A stretch of 64,000 bases of DNA from CBDCME01 sp965218865 (GCA_965218865.1 CBDCME010000032.1:1-64000), one strand, 5' to 3'; numbered from the stretch's first letter, positions 44,052 to 52,970 are shown. The notes: generated from the letters alone by a model not told the origin. Numbers and translations are program-made.

Positions 44052-46131
44052 CAGGAACAATTTTTAGTCGCGGTTGAGGGTTCGGGATGAGTGGGATCGT
44101 GCTCGGTGCACGGGGTTCGGGGAGCCCCGAGCTTGCCTCGACGACGTCATGGGGACTGCTCGAAGCCACCGGACGGCGTTTTCGGATTCGACAGGCACAC
44201 CGGTCCGCCCGCGCCGCTCGGCGGCACGTCCCGGTCCGGGGGAGAGGCGTGCTGTCTCAGGCGATGGGCGCGGTCATGATCGCGTCGAGGGCCTCCTGCG
44301 CCCGGGCGGCATAGTGCCGGTTGGCCTCGGGCAGATAACGGAAGCGTCCGTCGCAGCGCACGATGGCGATGGCCGCGTTGGTCAAGCAGGCGAGATTTCT
44401 GGGCAGGTGACGCACGTAGGCCCGGCATCGGTCTTCGTCGTAGGTGAAGTCGCGCACGTAGTGCAGGCGGTTCTCGATATGCCAGTGGTTGCGCACCAGT
44501 TCGAGCAACTCCTCGGGTCCGGCGCGCTCTGCGCCGAGCGAGGTGAGGCTCCAGGTCACCTCGATGCTGCGCTTGCCGGTCTTGAGGATCTCGCGTTCGC
44601 GCTCGATGCGCATGGCCTGGCGTCGCCCGTGGAGGTTGGCGTAGCCGTCCCACTCGGCAGCGGAGAGGTCGACGACGGCGCAGCGTCGGCGCTCGATGCG
44701 GCCATGGCCCTTGTCGACGGTTTCGTGCCAGAGCGCATCGCTGAAGTCGATCGCCTTGAGGTCTTCGAAGATCATCTCCTGGTTGTCCTTGACCGCGCTC
44801 ATCACGTAGTCGGCGCGACGCCCGAGCAGGCAGCGCGCGGTCTCGTGCTGAGCGTGCATCGCGTCCATGGTGACGATCCGGCCTGTGAGGTCGAGGCCGC
44901 TGGAGAGTTCGCGCACGGCCGGGATTTCGTTGCTCTTGCGGTCGACCTCGACCTGCCCGAGGACCACGCCGGTGTCGTGCTCGACCGCCGCCACCATCAT
45001 CCTGCGCCCGTCTTCGGTCTGCTTCGAGGCGCCGCGCAGATCCTTTCCGTCCATGGCGACCGGCGCGTGCGCGCTGCCATGCTGGCCGGTCCACTGGCTA
45101 ATCGCGTTGTCCAGGGTCTCTGGCGGCAGGGCGGTGAGGGTCTTGTGGAAGGTGGTGATCGCGGGCGGGGTGTAGCGCTGTTTGGAAGGGCTCCAGAACG
45201 CACCCACCGCCTCGAGCTGCTCCTGGGAGAGCAGGGCGGCGAACTGGGCGAACGCGTTCACCCCCCGGTATCCGGCAAGCCGGGCGGCGACGGCGATCAC
45301 CAGAATGGTGTTGAGCGCATAGCGCTTGCCCCGGGCATGGCGGTACTCGGGCACCTCACCCAGACACTCGAACAGGCTGCGCAGCCGGGGCGCGGCCATC
45401 GGCTCGGTGTGCTGCTCGGCGTTCCAGTGTGCCGGCATCCCGGTACGGCTCAGCGCCTCGGGGGCGCCGTCTGTCAGTCCGAACACGAAGACCTCCTTGG
45501 GCTGACCGTGGTGGCGCCAGCGCGCTGCCCCTCCGGGCTCACGGGCAAAGCCCCGCGTCAGCCCCAGAGAGCGCCAGTTCGACGCGCGGTAGCAGGTGCC
45601 GGCAAATCGCGAGACGTCCACGAACGTCTCCGCCAGAAGAGCCGGATATCCGTGCACCGCCTGGATGTCCTCAGACAGCCGCCGCAGGCTCAGCCCCAGC
45701 ACACGGGAGGCCAGGTTCGGCACTCGGCCAGGCGTCAGAATGACGAAGCGCGAGTTGTTGGCGATCAGATGCAGACGCCGGAACTGCTGCTCGGCCGACC
45801 ACCCGATCCAGCGATCACGCGCGCCCAGCTTGAACGCGCCGGGCTGCCAGCCGATCAGTGCGAGCCAGGTCTCGCCATGCACCGCGACATGGCGCAGGCC
45901 CTTGCCGATGACGCCGTGGAACGCCAGGTAGTGGTGCTGCTCCACCAACCGGTCCCAGCGCCGGTGCTCCTGCGCGCCCCAGGTCGGACGCACCGTGACC
46001 GCGCGCAAATCAATGGACGAATCCGAGACCGGCAGCGTCGCCATGACCGGCACACTGCCACACCGAGAATGAAATGGCCAGCGCCGCGATCACCTCACCC
46101 TGATCACTGGGCGGACAAAAAACTAGCCCTG
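44052..46131 (-). mobile_element. ISAs1-family element with DUF4338 domain, copy 2 (2080 bp, intact)
   Basis: Flanked by the perfect 10-base target duplication CCAAGCCTGG (44042-44051 and 46132-46141). Termini form an imperfect inverted repeat: CAGGAACAATTTTTAGTC on the left and CAGGGCTAGTTTTTTGTC on the reversed right end. The clean duplication and open transposase frame suggest a recent insertion. Confidence 0.93.
44257..46053 (-). CDS. Fused DUF4338 (DruA-like) and ISAs1 transposase
   Basis: 598 residues (an ATG three codons in, at 46044, is the better start). Residues about 30-225 match DUF4338: VEQHHYLAFHGVIGKGLRHV, KLGARDRWIGWSAEQQFRRL, IANNSRFVILTPGRVPNLAS, ETFVDVSRFAGTCYRASNWR. Residues about 230-598 are the ISAs1 DDE transposase: RLAGYRGVNAFAQFAALLSQ, APVAMDGKDLRGASKQTEDG (first Asp), GRIVTMDAMHAQHETARCLL (second Asp), LVRNHWHIENRLHYVRDFTY (Glu). 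DUF4338 is the domain of DruA from the Druantia defence systems, whose function is unknown to me. Its presence in a transposase suggests a nucleic-acid role shared between the two. Confidence 0.88.
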   Translation of the reverse strand: MPVMATLPVSDSSIDLRAVTVRPTWGAQEHRRWDRLVEQHHYLAFHGVIGKGLRHVAVHGETWLALIGWQPGAFKLGARDRWIGWSAEQQFRRLHLIANNSRFVILTPGRVPNLASRVLGLSLRRLSEDIQAVHGYPALLAETFVDVSRFAGTCYRASNWRSLGLTRGFAREPGGAARWRHHGQPKEVFVFGLTDGAPEALSRTGMPAHWNAEQHTEPMAAPRLRSLFECLGEVPEYRHARGKRYALNTILVIAVAARLAGYRGVNAFAQFAALLSQEQLEAVGAFWSPSKQRYTPPAITTFHKTLTALPPETLDNAISQWTGQHGSAHAPVAMDGKDLRGASKQTEDGRRMMVAAVEHDTGVVLGQVEVDRKSNEIPAVRELSSGLDLTGRIVTMDAMHAQHETARCLLGRRADYVMSAVKDNQEMIFEDLKAIDFSDALWHETVDKGHGRIERRRCAVVDLSAAEWDGYANLHGRRQAMRIEREREILKTGKRSIEVTWSLTSLGAERAGPEELLELVRNHWHIENRLHYVRDFTYDEDRCRAYVRHLPRNLACLTNAAIAIVRCDGRFRYLPEANRHYAARAQEALDAIMTAPIA

Positions 46132-46212
46132 CCAAGCCTGGAACAACCTGACCGACCAACCTTGGAAGATCATGTCCATCGGCCTCAGAGCGTGGGCTCG
46201 CACAAGTCAATG

Positions 46213-47271
46213 TTAAGGGCGGTTGGTATTAATGTACGGGTGGCTCTCTTTCAGCACGGACGCGGTCTTGCGGGCAGCCTCCCAATTCGACGGAAATGGG
46301 TCTCCCATCCGGGGTAATTCGGCGGCGTGTTTGGCGATCCGATCGCGCAATTTCTGGATGTTGTCGCCCTCGCCGCCGTCGGATTTTTGCGCGCTGTCGA
46401 TGGCGATCCGATCGACGATCATCGCCTGAAGGTCCTTGGGAAGGCTGTCGTGGCCGTAATCGGGCCGGTAGGGTGTCTGTTCCGTCGGGCAGTGCGAGGC
46501 GACCATGATCACCTTGGCCTTGCCGCCGGTGCGCAGCGCGATGCGCCGCAGCCATTGCCGTACCTGGCATTGCTCGGCACCCAGGCGCGGGTTCCACACC
46601 AGGAGGAACACGGCCTCTTCGCTAAAGAAGAACTGGTGGGTGACGCGATACACTTTCTGGCCGCCGAAATCCCAGGTATTGAGCGTGATCATGGCGTTAG
46701 CTGTATCCGGATGGGGGAGCGACAGCGTCCCGCGGTCGATACCATAGGTCGTCTGCCCCCCGATGGCAGTTTGCGGATCCTTGCCCTGGAGCGCCGCCAA
46801 CGCCCACGACTTTCCGACACTGCCTTCACCCGTCACCAGCAACTTGGCTTCATAAAGCGGCGCCGCCTTTTTCGCGAGACCGCGGAGCAGGCTGCCGAGC
46901 GCGGCGCTGCCGCCGTCCGCAAAGGCTTTCGCATACGACTCGGGAAGTGGGTTGTTTTGGAGATCAAGCTCTTGCAGTGATTCGAGCGCGCCAATTTCCG
47001 CCGGCAGGCCGGTGAGCTGGTTGTCATAGAGATTAAGCCCTAGCAGTGATTCGAGTGCGCCGATTTCCGCCGACAGGCCAGTGAGCCGGTTGTTTTGGAG
47101 ATAAAGGACCTTGACGCTTGTGAGATTGGGCACCTCGGCGGGCAGCTCGATCAAGCCAAGCCCGCCGAGGTTAAGAGTATCCGCGCTGGCGCTGGCGGCA
47201 GCGGAAATTCTCCGCTTGGCTTCCTCGAGTCCCGCCGTTGAGCCGGGTTCGTATTTAACGGGTTTCTTCAT
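46213..47271 (-). CDS. Truncated Roco protein: leucine-rich repeats plus ROC GTPase
   Basis: 352 residues. Residues about 30-110 form three to four leucine-rich repeats (LNLGGLGLIELPAEVPNLTS, LYLQNNRLTGLSAEIGALES, LNLYDNQLTGLPAEIGALES). A Ras-of-complex GTPase follows: P-loop LLVTGEGSVGKSWALAALQG, switch II NTWDFGGQKVYRVTHQFFFS, and VFLLVWNPRLG. The COR dimerisation domain and any effector are missing: the frame enters the IS630-like copy 4 after ESHPYI, and the last residues come from the element. Roco proteins are intracellular signalling GTPases of unclear role in bacteria. Probably inactive. Confidence 0.85.
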   Translation of the reverse strand: MKKPVKYEPGSTAGLEEAKRRISAAASASADTLNLGGLGLIELPAEVPNLTSVKVLYLQNNRLTGLSAEIGALESLLGLNLYDNQLTGLPAEIGALESLQELDLQNNPLPESYAKAFADGGSAALGSLLRGLAKKAAPLYEAKLLVTGEGSVGKSWALAALQGKDPQTAIGGQTTYGIDRGTLSLPHPDTANAMITLNTWDFGGQKVYRVTHQFFFSEEAVFLLVWNPRLGAEQCQVRQWLRRIALRTGGKAKVIMVASHCPTEQTPYRPDYGHDSLPKDLQAMIVDRIAIDSAQKSDGGEGDNIQKLRDRIAKHAAELPRMGDPFPSNWEAARKTASVLKESHPYINTNRP

Positions 47272-47505
47272 CGTCTCTATTCATCCGATTATCAAGCCTG
47301 ATGCGCGATTGTTCAATCTAGATCTTCGCGCGAGATGCATCGGCCAAGCGGCGTCTCCTCGAATTTCGCGAGCCTATGTTCGGGGTTGAACATCGATGCC
47401 GCGGCCGCCGACGATCCAGCCGACCTGAAGGCGTGGATATCGCCTTGGTCGCGAAATCGGCGAGCGATATGATGGGGGCATCTCCATCGATCCGGACGGG
47501 TGAGG

Positions 47506-47905
47506 ATGAAATCTTTTTTGGCTGTGGTCGTTGTGATCGTCCTATCGGTTTCTCTCGAGGCGGCGGCCGCGCCGGCGACGGTCGATGACCCCGACGTCTG
47601 GGCGGGCGAGACCGTCGCCCTGATTCAGCGCCAGGATTACGACGGCCTGACAAAACACTTGTACGCCGCGCTGGAAGGCAAGCTTTTTTGGTCGACCCGG
47701 GTCGGGGAGAAGATCATGGAATTCGCCGAGGGCGACGAGGTCGTCTATATCGACCGTCTGCAAAGGGCGAAGCTGGGAGATAGCCTGATCAAGCACGTCT
47801 ACGCGATCTACTTCGGGGGCCGTAAATTTTTTTATTTCTCGATCGATTTCGCCCGCGGTGAAAACGGCTGGATCGTCATCTCCGTCAAGACATTTGGTAG
47901 CCGTC
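47506..47905 (+). CDS. Exported protein of unknown function, 3' end unclear
   Basis: Start ATG at 47506 behind GGGTGAGG. Signal peptide MKSFLAVVVVIVLSVSLEAA. The mature part contains LIQRQDYDGLTKHLYAALEG, RVGEKIMEFAEGDEVVYIDR and HVYAIYFGGRKFFYFSIDFA, ending near GWIVISVKTFGS, a compact domain of about 110 residues resembling small exported proteins of unknown function. The frame does not stop there but runs on to 48507 with no protein-like character. A frameshift or a lost stop near 47905 is likely. Confidence 0.55.
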
Positions 47906-47944
47906 CCCGCTCCTGCAACCTTAATCCGCGCTTCTTACCCGGCG

Positions 47945-48184
47945 ATGGCGCGGGCGGGAACCGCGCTCGATCAACAGGGGAGACCATTCAAAGTGTCGAA
48001 TTTGAATCTGTATGGCGACAGCCCGGAAGTCGTCGCCTATGCGTTGCTCTGCTGCATCGCCAACAAGGAGGGCCGGCTCTCGGGCAAGGCGCTGATCACC
48101 GCCGACAAGAACTGGATTTTCGAAAACTACGACGACTGCTTGCGGGTCGCGAAAGGCGGCTTTCAGCCCCTCAAACCGAAATGA
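47945..48184 (+). CDS. Short hypothetical protein or gene fragment
   Basis: 79 codons from an ATG at 47945, in a different frame from the preceding exported protein: NLNLYGDSPEVVAYALLCCI, ANKEGRLSGKALITADKNWI, FENYDDCLRVAKGGFQPLKP-K. Its amino-acid composition is protein-like, but I cannot name a family. It may be the separated 3' part of a longer gene joined to the upstream one by a deletion. Confidence 0.4.
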   Translation: MARAGTALDQQGRPFKVSNLNLYGDSPEVVAYALLCCIANKEGRLSGKALITADKNWIFENYDDCLRVAKGGFQPLKPK

Positions 48185-48611
48185 TGGCGGCGCCATTCGC
48201 GGCTGGCGAAGCGGGATCGTGCCGCCAATCGCGCGGCCTGGTTTACGAAGCGCTGGAACCCATACGGTTCCGGCGCTTTTCGTGCGGATTTGTCCGGTTT
48301 TCCGGCATTTTTCGCAGTCGGTCTGAAGTCCTTATCCGCCTCTATACGGCTTCATCCGACCCCGTCCGGTGCCAATACCCCCAACGGACATTCTGCCAGT
48401 TGGTTCATGGCACCGACTCCCCGTCCTCCAGCTCTTCCGCCAAGATCGCCTCAACGGCCCTGCGGACGCGCAACCAAACCGCCTGCCCCGCAAGGACGCC
48501 CCCATAAAGCATATCCGCCGCGCGGTTGGTGGCCTCGATGGTTGCCAATTCCCCGAGCTCGGAGATCGGGATTGCGGCGGTCCGGTGGATGTCGAGGTCA
48601 GAAACTATCGC
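48185..48611. other. Region with no recognised gene
   Basis: 427 bases between the short hypothetical gene and the endonuclease gene. Frames present are arginine/proline-rich shadows without domains. Nothing supported. Confidence 0.35.
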
Positions 48612-49331
48612 TCAGAATCCGAGCGTTGCGGCAAGACCGGGATTATCGATGAACGGATTCCGCGTCCCTTGGAGCTCTTCAATCTTCGCGTTGCGACGTC
48701 GTTCCGCCTCGCTCACGGGATCGTCGGCGTTCCACTCAAGCAATAGAGATTTCATAGCATCCGGTACCGGTAGGCCGTACTCGTGGTGCATGTAGAAGAT
48801 GGCGCGCGCCACGTTGCCGCGCGCTTCCGGTCTCGGCTCCGCCGTTCGGCAAAACACCTCGAAGTCGCACGAGTCGTACATGTGGTCCTCGCCGGGGATA
48901 TCGGCGAACTCGTAATTGCTGCGAGCCTGATTGATGAACGATATGGCCGGATAGAGGTTGTGAAGATCGGCCTCCATCAAGTTGAAATCTTGGCTCAGGT
49001 GCCGGCACATGCTCCGCGTCCTATTGGCGCAGCCTGCTGTCTCAAGCATCCACGACGCTGGATACACTTGCTCGACTTTCAAACCGGGCCTCGCGGCGAA
49101 CTTGCCATCGAGCCTGGGGTTATTCGCGAACCACTGCCCGCAGTAGAGCGTGAAACCGCCGTTCTTGTAGAGCTTCGGCCAAAAGAAGCGGTCGCGTGCG
49201 GTATCGAAATCATGAATCTGAGTTTGGCCCGCGAGGGACGCGGTTGCGCTCAGGGCGACGAACAGTGCGGCGGACAGTCCAGCTATCAAGTGCATGATGC
49301 GACGATATCGCAACGACGAGATCGGCAACAT
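48612..49331 (-). CDS. Endonuclease I family protein with altered motif histidine
   Basis: About 239 residues from the ATG at 49331 (GGGGA seven bases upstream). Signal peptide RIMHLIAGLSAALFVALSAT. The mature domain follows the periplasmic EndA/Vvn nuclease family: TLYCGQWF, DLHNLYPAISFINQARSNYE, RAIFYMHHEYGLPVP and a C-terminal VSEAERRRNAKIEELQGTRN-PF. The metal/His motif normally reads (V)EHV(V/Y)PAS; here it is VEQVYPASWM, with Gln (codon CAA) instead of the general-base His. One substitution from CAC or CAT would explain it. The protein may be a non-catalytic relative. Confidence 0.85.
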   Translation of the reverse strand: MLPISSLRYRRIMHLIAGLSAALFVALSATASLAGQTQIHDFDTARDRFFWPKLYKNGGFTLYCGQWFANNPRLDGKFAARPGLKVEQVYPASWMLETAGCANRTRSMCRHLSQDFNLMEADLHNLYPAISFINQARSNYEFADIPGEDHMYDSCDFEVFCRTAEPRPEARGNVARAIFYMHHEYGLPVPDAMKSLLLEWNADDPVSEAERRRNAKIEELQGTRNPFIDNPGLAATLGF

Positions 49332-49434
49332 AAAAAAATCCCCGCGCCAAGGTGGAGCGTGGTGGCGGCGCCTACCTGGCACGCGCCATAGTGATCAGGA
49401 TGCGGGAAACATCCGCTCCGGATATTCGCGGCAA

Positions 49435-49530
49435 TCACGAACGGCGGCGTAGGAATCCCAGGCCAGCAAGGCCGATGGCGAAGAGGGACAGGGTGGCGAG
49501 GCGAGATTGTGCAGTGGCACCAAATCACCC
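49435..49530 (-). pseudogene. Orphan PEP-CTERM-like sorting tail
   Basis: The reverse strand reads VPLHN and then, after a 1-base shift, SRLATLSLFAIGLAGLGFLRRRS followed by TGA at 49435. A V-P-x motif, one hydrophobic helix rich in Leu/Gly/Ala and a terminal Arg cluster form the exosortase-dependent PEP-CTERM signal that anchors exported proteins. No body of the protein precedes it: the next gene on this strand ends nine bases upstream. It is a decayed or detached 3' end. Confidence 0.45.
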
Positions 49531-49538
49531 CAACGGGC

Positions 49539-50447
49539 TTACGATCCGCCCGGAGTCGCCTTGAGCGATTTGATAAAGTCGGTTGCGTAAAAATCCTTGA
49601 TCCGCTTCTGTAAATTCCGATAGTACTCACGGGCCATTATCGGACCGTCCAAGAGCTCGAGAATTTCGGGAGGGCCGACATCGTCCTCGCATTCCTCGGC
49701 GCCCTTGCCGCGACGAAACTGAAAAACCGATTTTGCTTTCGAACTGATCGTCAGCGTGTACGCGACGCATTTCGAGGCGTCGTTCTCGGCCACGATTTCA
49801 TCGTCGGTCCATTTGGTGATTTCCCAATACCGCCAATCCAGATTCAGGGTCACGCGCTCTTCTTGTTCGCCATCGATCACGCTCGCCGTGACCCCGACGC
49901 ATTCCTTTTCGCCTTTGTCGCAGCGAATCTCCGAGGTCTGAATCGGGTATCGCATTTCGCCGTTCCGGAACGCCCAAGTTCCCTCGGCAATGACGATGTC
50001 ACCCTGTTTCAGGATCCGAAATTCGTTTTCCGGAACGATCGTGCGGCGCCTGACCAACTCCTCGCGCCGATTCAATTCATGAAATTCCCCCATCAGCAGG
50101 GTTCCGCTGGGATCGGCGCCGATCGAGGTCTGAAACCGCTTAATGGCCGCCGTCAGGGCCGCGTTCCGCTTGCCGGTCAAGGGCTGACGGTAGAATCCAA
50201 GTCGATAAAGGCCGAGCTCAACGATGCCGACTCGGGCCTTCAGGTAGCTGTCCGGATTCTCGCCTTTTTTGGCGGCCTGGTCGAGGGCGTAGCGCTCCAT
50301 GAACTCGAAGTAAGGCTCCTTGGCTTTCTTACTCGAAGAGGTATCGTCGAATCGCGTGCCCAAGTCGAACGTACCGTCCGCCCCCCACGATTCGGGAAAC
50401 CCGAAAAACAACAACGCGATCGCGCCGACGACGCGGGCTCGGTTCAT
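49539..50447 (-). CDS. Exported protein with a peptidoglycan-binding-like segment
   Basis: 302 residues from the ATG at 50447 (AGGAAGGG site). Signal peptide VVGAIALLFFGFPESWGADG. Residues about 70-120 contain VELGLYRLGFYRQPLTGKRN and ALTAAIKRFQTSIGADPSGT, a pattern like the peptidoglycan-binding type 1 fold. The rest is beta-rich with two cysteine pairs (IRCDKGEKECVG, GAEECEDD) and has no recognised domain. Probably periplasmic. The longer frame to 50576 lacks a signal peptide and is rejected. Confidence 0.7.
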   Translation of the reverse strand: MNRARVVGAIALLFFGFPESWGADGTFDLGTRFDDTSSSKKAKEPYFEFMERYALDQAAKKGENPDSYLKARVGIVELGLYRLGFYRQPLTGKRNAALTAAIKRFQTSIGADPSGTLLMGEFHELNRREELVRRRTIVPENEFRILKQGDIVIAEGTWAFRNGEMRYPIQTSEIRCDKGEKECVGVTASVIDGEQEERVTLNLDWRYWEITKWTDDEIVAENDASKCVAYTLTISSKAKSVFQFRRGKGAEECEDDVGPPEILELLDGPIMAREYYRNLQKRIKDFYATDFIKSLKATPGGS

Positions 50448-50615
50448 CGTTCCCTTCCTTGCCTGTCGTCGGCGCAGAGGCCCACGGCGGGCCCACCGAC
50501 GAAAAACGAATAAGCCCCAGGCTAACGGTGACGTCATGGCGACACAAGACTGGCAATGGCTAGATTTGGAAGTCACGGCTCGCCGCCTCCAATGACCGCC
50601 GAGGCATTCGTTGGA

Positions 50616-51970
50616 TCATCGCGAGAGACGAAAAACGTGGCGCGAGATTTTCTCGACCCGGACGTCCTCGAAGCGGCCTAAGAGTTGGCTCAGGCGAGAT
50701 ATGCGTTGGCGGATTTCAGCGACGGAAATTCCGGGAAAGCGGTGAGCGTGATAGCGAATGTTGTTTCGATGGCCGGGCCGGATCATGTTGATCCGCTTCA
50801 CCGTCGAGCGGCATTTCGTCCTCACCCACCCGGCCGCGAAACGGCGTGGGCCGACGCCGGGCGGTTGACGCCTGGCGTAACCCGATTGCTCCAGGACGTC
50901 GATGATCCGGTCGCCGGCCAAGGCCCCGTCGAGAGCGGCGATATGGGGCCGCAGCCGATTTTTTCGTTCCGAATTCCGGGCCGGGGCAAGGCCGCCGTGA
51001 ACCGCGTCGCGCACGGCCGCTACCAGATGATCGAGATCGAACGCGGCTTGGCTTACCGCCGCCGGCAGGGGATCGTCGAAAGTTTCCGAGCGCACCGGCT
51101 GAAAACTTACCGCCGGAACTCCGAGGATGGCGGCCTCGACCTCTGTGGTGCAGCCGTTCGCCACCAGCGCCTTCGCGGCCATCAGCCATGGGGTCACGCT
51201 GCCTTCGTTCGCGACATGCATATTGGCATGGTCTCGGGCCACTTGCTCCCAGGGCGCGTGGTTCTCGGACGGATGTGGGCGCAGGACGATGCGATAATCG
51301 GGAAAGGCGCGACAAAGGGTCGGCAGCATGTCCTTGAAATGACCGAAAATCGTCGATTTGTGCGCCGCCCGACCTGTCATGAAGTTGTTGCCGTTGGCTG
51401 GTGTTTCCAAGAGCGCGCGGAGTTCGCCAAGATCGGGGAAAAAATGATTGACGCCGCCAAAGTTCGTATTGACGAGAACGAAATCACCGAAACGTCGCCG
51501 GATGGCATCGACCTGCTGCGAAAGTACGGCCGCAGCTCCTCGCGCATCAGGTCCACCCGAGGGTTGCCCGTGACATGGACCGGCGACCCCCGGTAACCCG
51601 GAAAACTCCGAAACGCGCGGGCATTTTCGGGTCCCCAGGCAAAGAGCTCCGCCACTTGTTGAAACGTCGTCGAGCACAGGCGGTGACGGTGATATTCGGG
51701 GTCCGGAAGCCGCACCAGTCCTTCCTCGTCCCAGGCCACGATATCGTGGCCGAGTTGGCGCAGTAGATCGAACATACGGATGCTGAGCCGACGCATGCTC
51801 TTGGCCAGATAGACGCCGCGGGGTAACGAGGCGACCTTGAAATGGATGAAGGCCCGCGAGCCAATAATGACCGGCAGGCCGCGCTCTACGGCGGCACAGG
51901 ACAGCAAGAGTTTCGCGTCCATCTCCCGGACCTGGCTTTCGACCGGAACGATCAAAGTTGATGGCGCCAT
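50616..51970 (-). pseudogene. Surface carbohydrate biosynthesis-like protein, one-base frameshift
   Basis: Two frames together form one protein of about 450 residues. Frame 1 from the ATG at 51970: STLIVPVESQVREMDAKLLL, GSRAFIHFKVASLPRGVYLA, HDIVAWDEEGLVRLPD, AWGPENARAFRSFPGYRGSP, LMREELRPYF. Frame 2 continues SQQVDAIRRRFGDFVLVNTN, FPDYRIVLRPHPSENHAPWE and LVANGCTTEVEAAILGVPAV. The second half is GT-B-like, as in capsule/CDP-glycerol-type transferases. One T inserted in the TTT run near 51530 restores the frame. It may decorate a surface glycan or the sphingolipid head group made by the neighbouring genes (inference). 170 bases separate it from the nucleotidyltransferase gene. Confidence 0.65.
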
Positions 51971-52139
51971 GCGACGTCTCTCGACCAACAGCTACGGAGT
52001 CCCCGGTCCGCTCCGCTGCCCGAAACGCCCCCTCCCAGGCAAAGCGGAACGAAATCCCCTCTCGCGGAGCTGATTTTTACTTCACGCGGGGAGAAATTTC
52101 CAGTCCCGGCGAAGCTCGGGCGAGTTCGCGACGAACGAT

Positions 52140-52970
52140 TCATATGACCGCATCCGGGCCGGGGACGGGAGACCGACCGCGCGCCTTCAGGAACCCCTCG
52201 GCAAGGCTCAAGTCGGAGGCCGTGTCGACGTCCACGGCGGCGGCGGCGACTGGGACGACCACCGCGTGCGCGTGGATCGCCAAACGGGCGGAGAGCCGGC
52301 GCACGGCCGCGGATAGGGTCAGTCTGCCCATCAGAAAAAGCACCAAGGAACCGACCCCAAACGCGGCCACGAGTCGCCACGGGCGTTTTCGGTATTTCTC
52401 GACCCGACACCAAAAGCGCACGGCCTTCAGGCCGGCGGGCCCTATGATCGCGAACAAGTTGCAGCCGGAATAGCGTTCGTCGCGAAAGCGCAAGAAGGTT
52501 CGGCGAATACCGGGAAATTCGCGCAAAATGAGGGTCGCGGGCGCGACCGCCGCGACGACGTCCGCCTTCGACGCCAACGCCTCGGTGCAAAAACATCCAA
52601 GAATGTCCGGCGTCAGGAGGGGAGAGTCCGCCGTCGTCACCAACAGGGGATACGGGTCCACGATTTCCGCCGCCGCCGCCAGGACGCTGTGGGCCGGGCT
52701 GGCGGCGCTGCGGACGATCGACAAGGAGCCGTCGTCGAGCGCCGTGGCGATCTCCGGGATCCCTCGCAGAACGGAGGGATCGTCGATCGAAACGACGATC
52801 CGACCGACTCCTGGACTGGCGCGCAAGGCGCGAGCCACCCATTGCACCATGGGAACCTGGTTCACCTCGATCATGCATTTGTGTCGCCGCCCCAGCCCCG
52901 CGGTCCCCTTGCCGGCACGCGCCGCGGCCAGAATCAAGGTCGTGAAACGGGTCTTTGGTGCCTCGCTCAC
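52140..52970 (-). CDS. Nucleotidyltransferase (MobA-like NTP transferase) of the ceramide locus
   Basis: 276 residues. The GT-A/NTP-transferase start LILAAARAGKGTAGLGRRHK-CM is a modified version of the GGxGxRM...K signature. Further conserved parts are MVQWVARALRASPGVGRIVV, LLVTTADSPLLTPDIL (metal-site Asp) and VDVDTASDLSLAEGFLK at the C-terminus. It probably transfers a nucleotide to a sugar or polyol phosphate. The GTG start overlaps the stop of the ceramide-synthase-like gene (GTGA), tying it to sphingolipid synthesis; providing an activated head group is a reasonable inference. Confidence 0.8.
   Translation of the reverse strand: MSEAPKTRFTTLILAAARAGKGTAGLGRRHKCMIEVNQVPMVQWVARALRASPGVGRIVVSIDDPSVLRGIPEIATALDDGSLSIVRSAASPAHSVLAAAAEIVDPYPLLVTTADSPLLTPDILGCFCTEALASKADVVAAVAPATLILREFPGIRRTFLRFRDERYSGCNLFAIIGPAGLKAVRFWCRVEKYRKRPWRLVAAFGVGSLVLFLMGRLTLSAAVRRLSARLAIHAHAVVVPVAAAAVDVDTASDLSLAEGFLKARGRSPVPGPDAVI

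Larger units (their letters stand above)
43061..46216 (+). pseudogene. IS630-like type b transposase split by ISAs1
   Basis: ORF A (43061-43627) has an A8 run at the junction (about 43544-43551). ORF B runs from about 43551 to 44051, ends in SYEAIVEASCQAW at the ISAs1 border, and resumes at 46132 as the C-terminal tail (NNLTDQPWKIMSIGLRAWAR). Inactive in its current state. Confidence 0.88.
42970..46229 (+). mobile_element. IS630-like element type b, copy 4, interrupted by ISAs1
   Basis: Left end ATACCAACCGCCC at 42970 and right end GGGCGGTTGGTAT at 46229, each flanked by TA (42968-42969 and 46230-46231), a clean TA duplication. Removing the nested ISAs1 element and its 10-base duplication restores 1170 bp. 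Confidence 0.92.

Noticed and set aside
44074..46317. 747-codon plus-strand frame opposite the ISAs1 transposase
   Set aside because: Composition is that of an antisense shadow. The minus strand encodes a full DUF4338-transposase with all motifs.
46213..47271. Roco gene as part of an anti-phage system
   Set aside because: Only a truncated gene beside IS elements. No partner genes, so a defence role cannot be supported.
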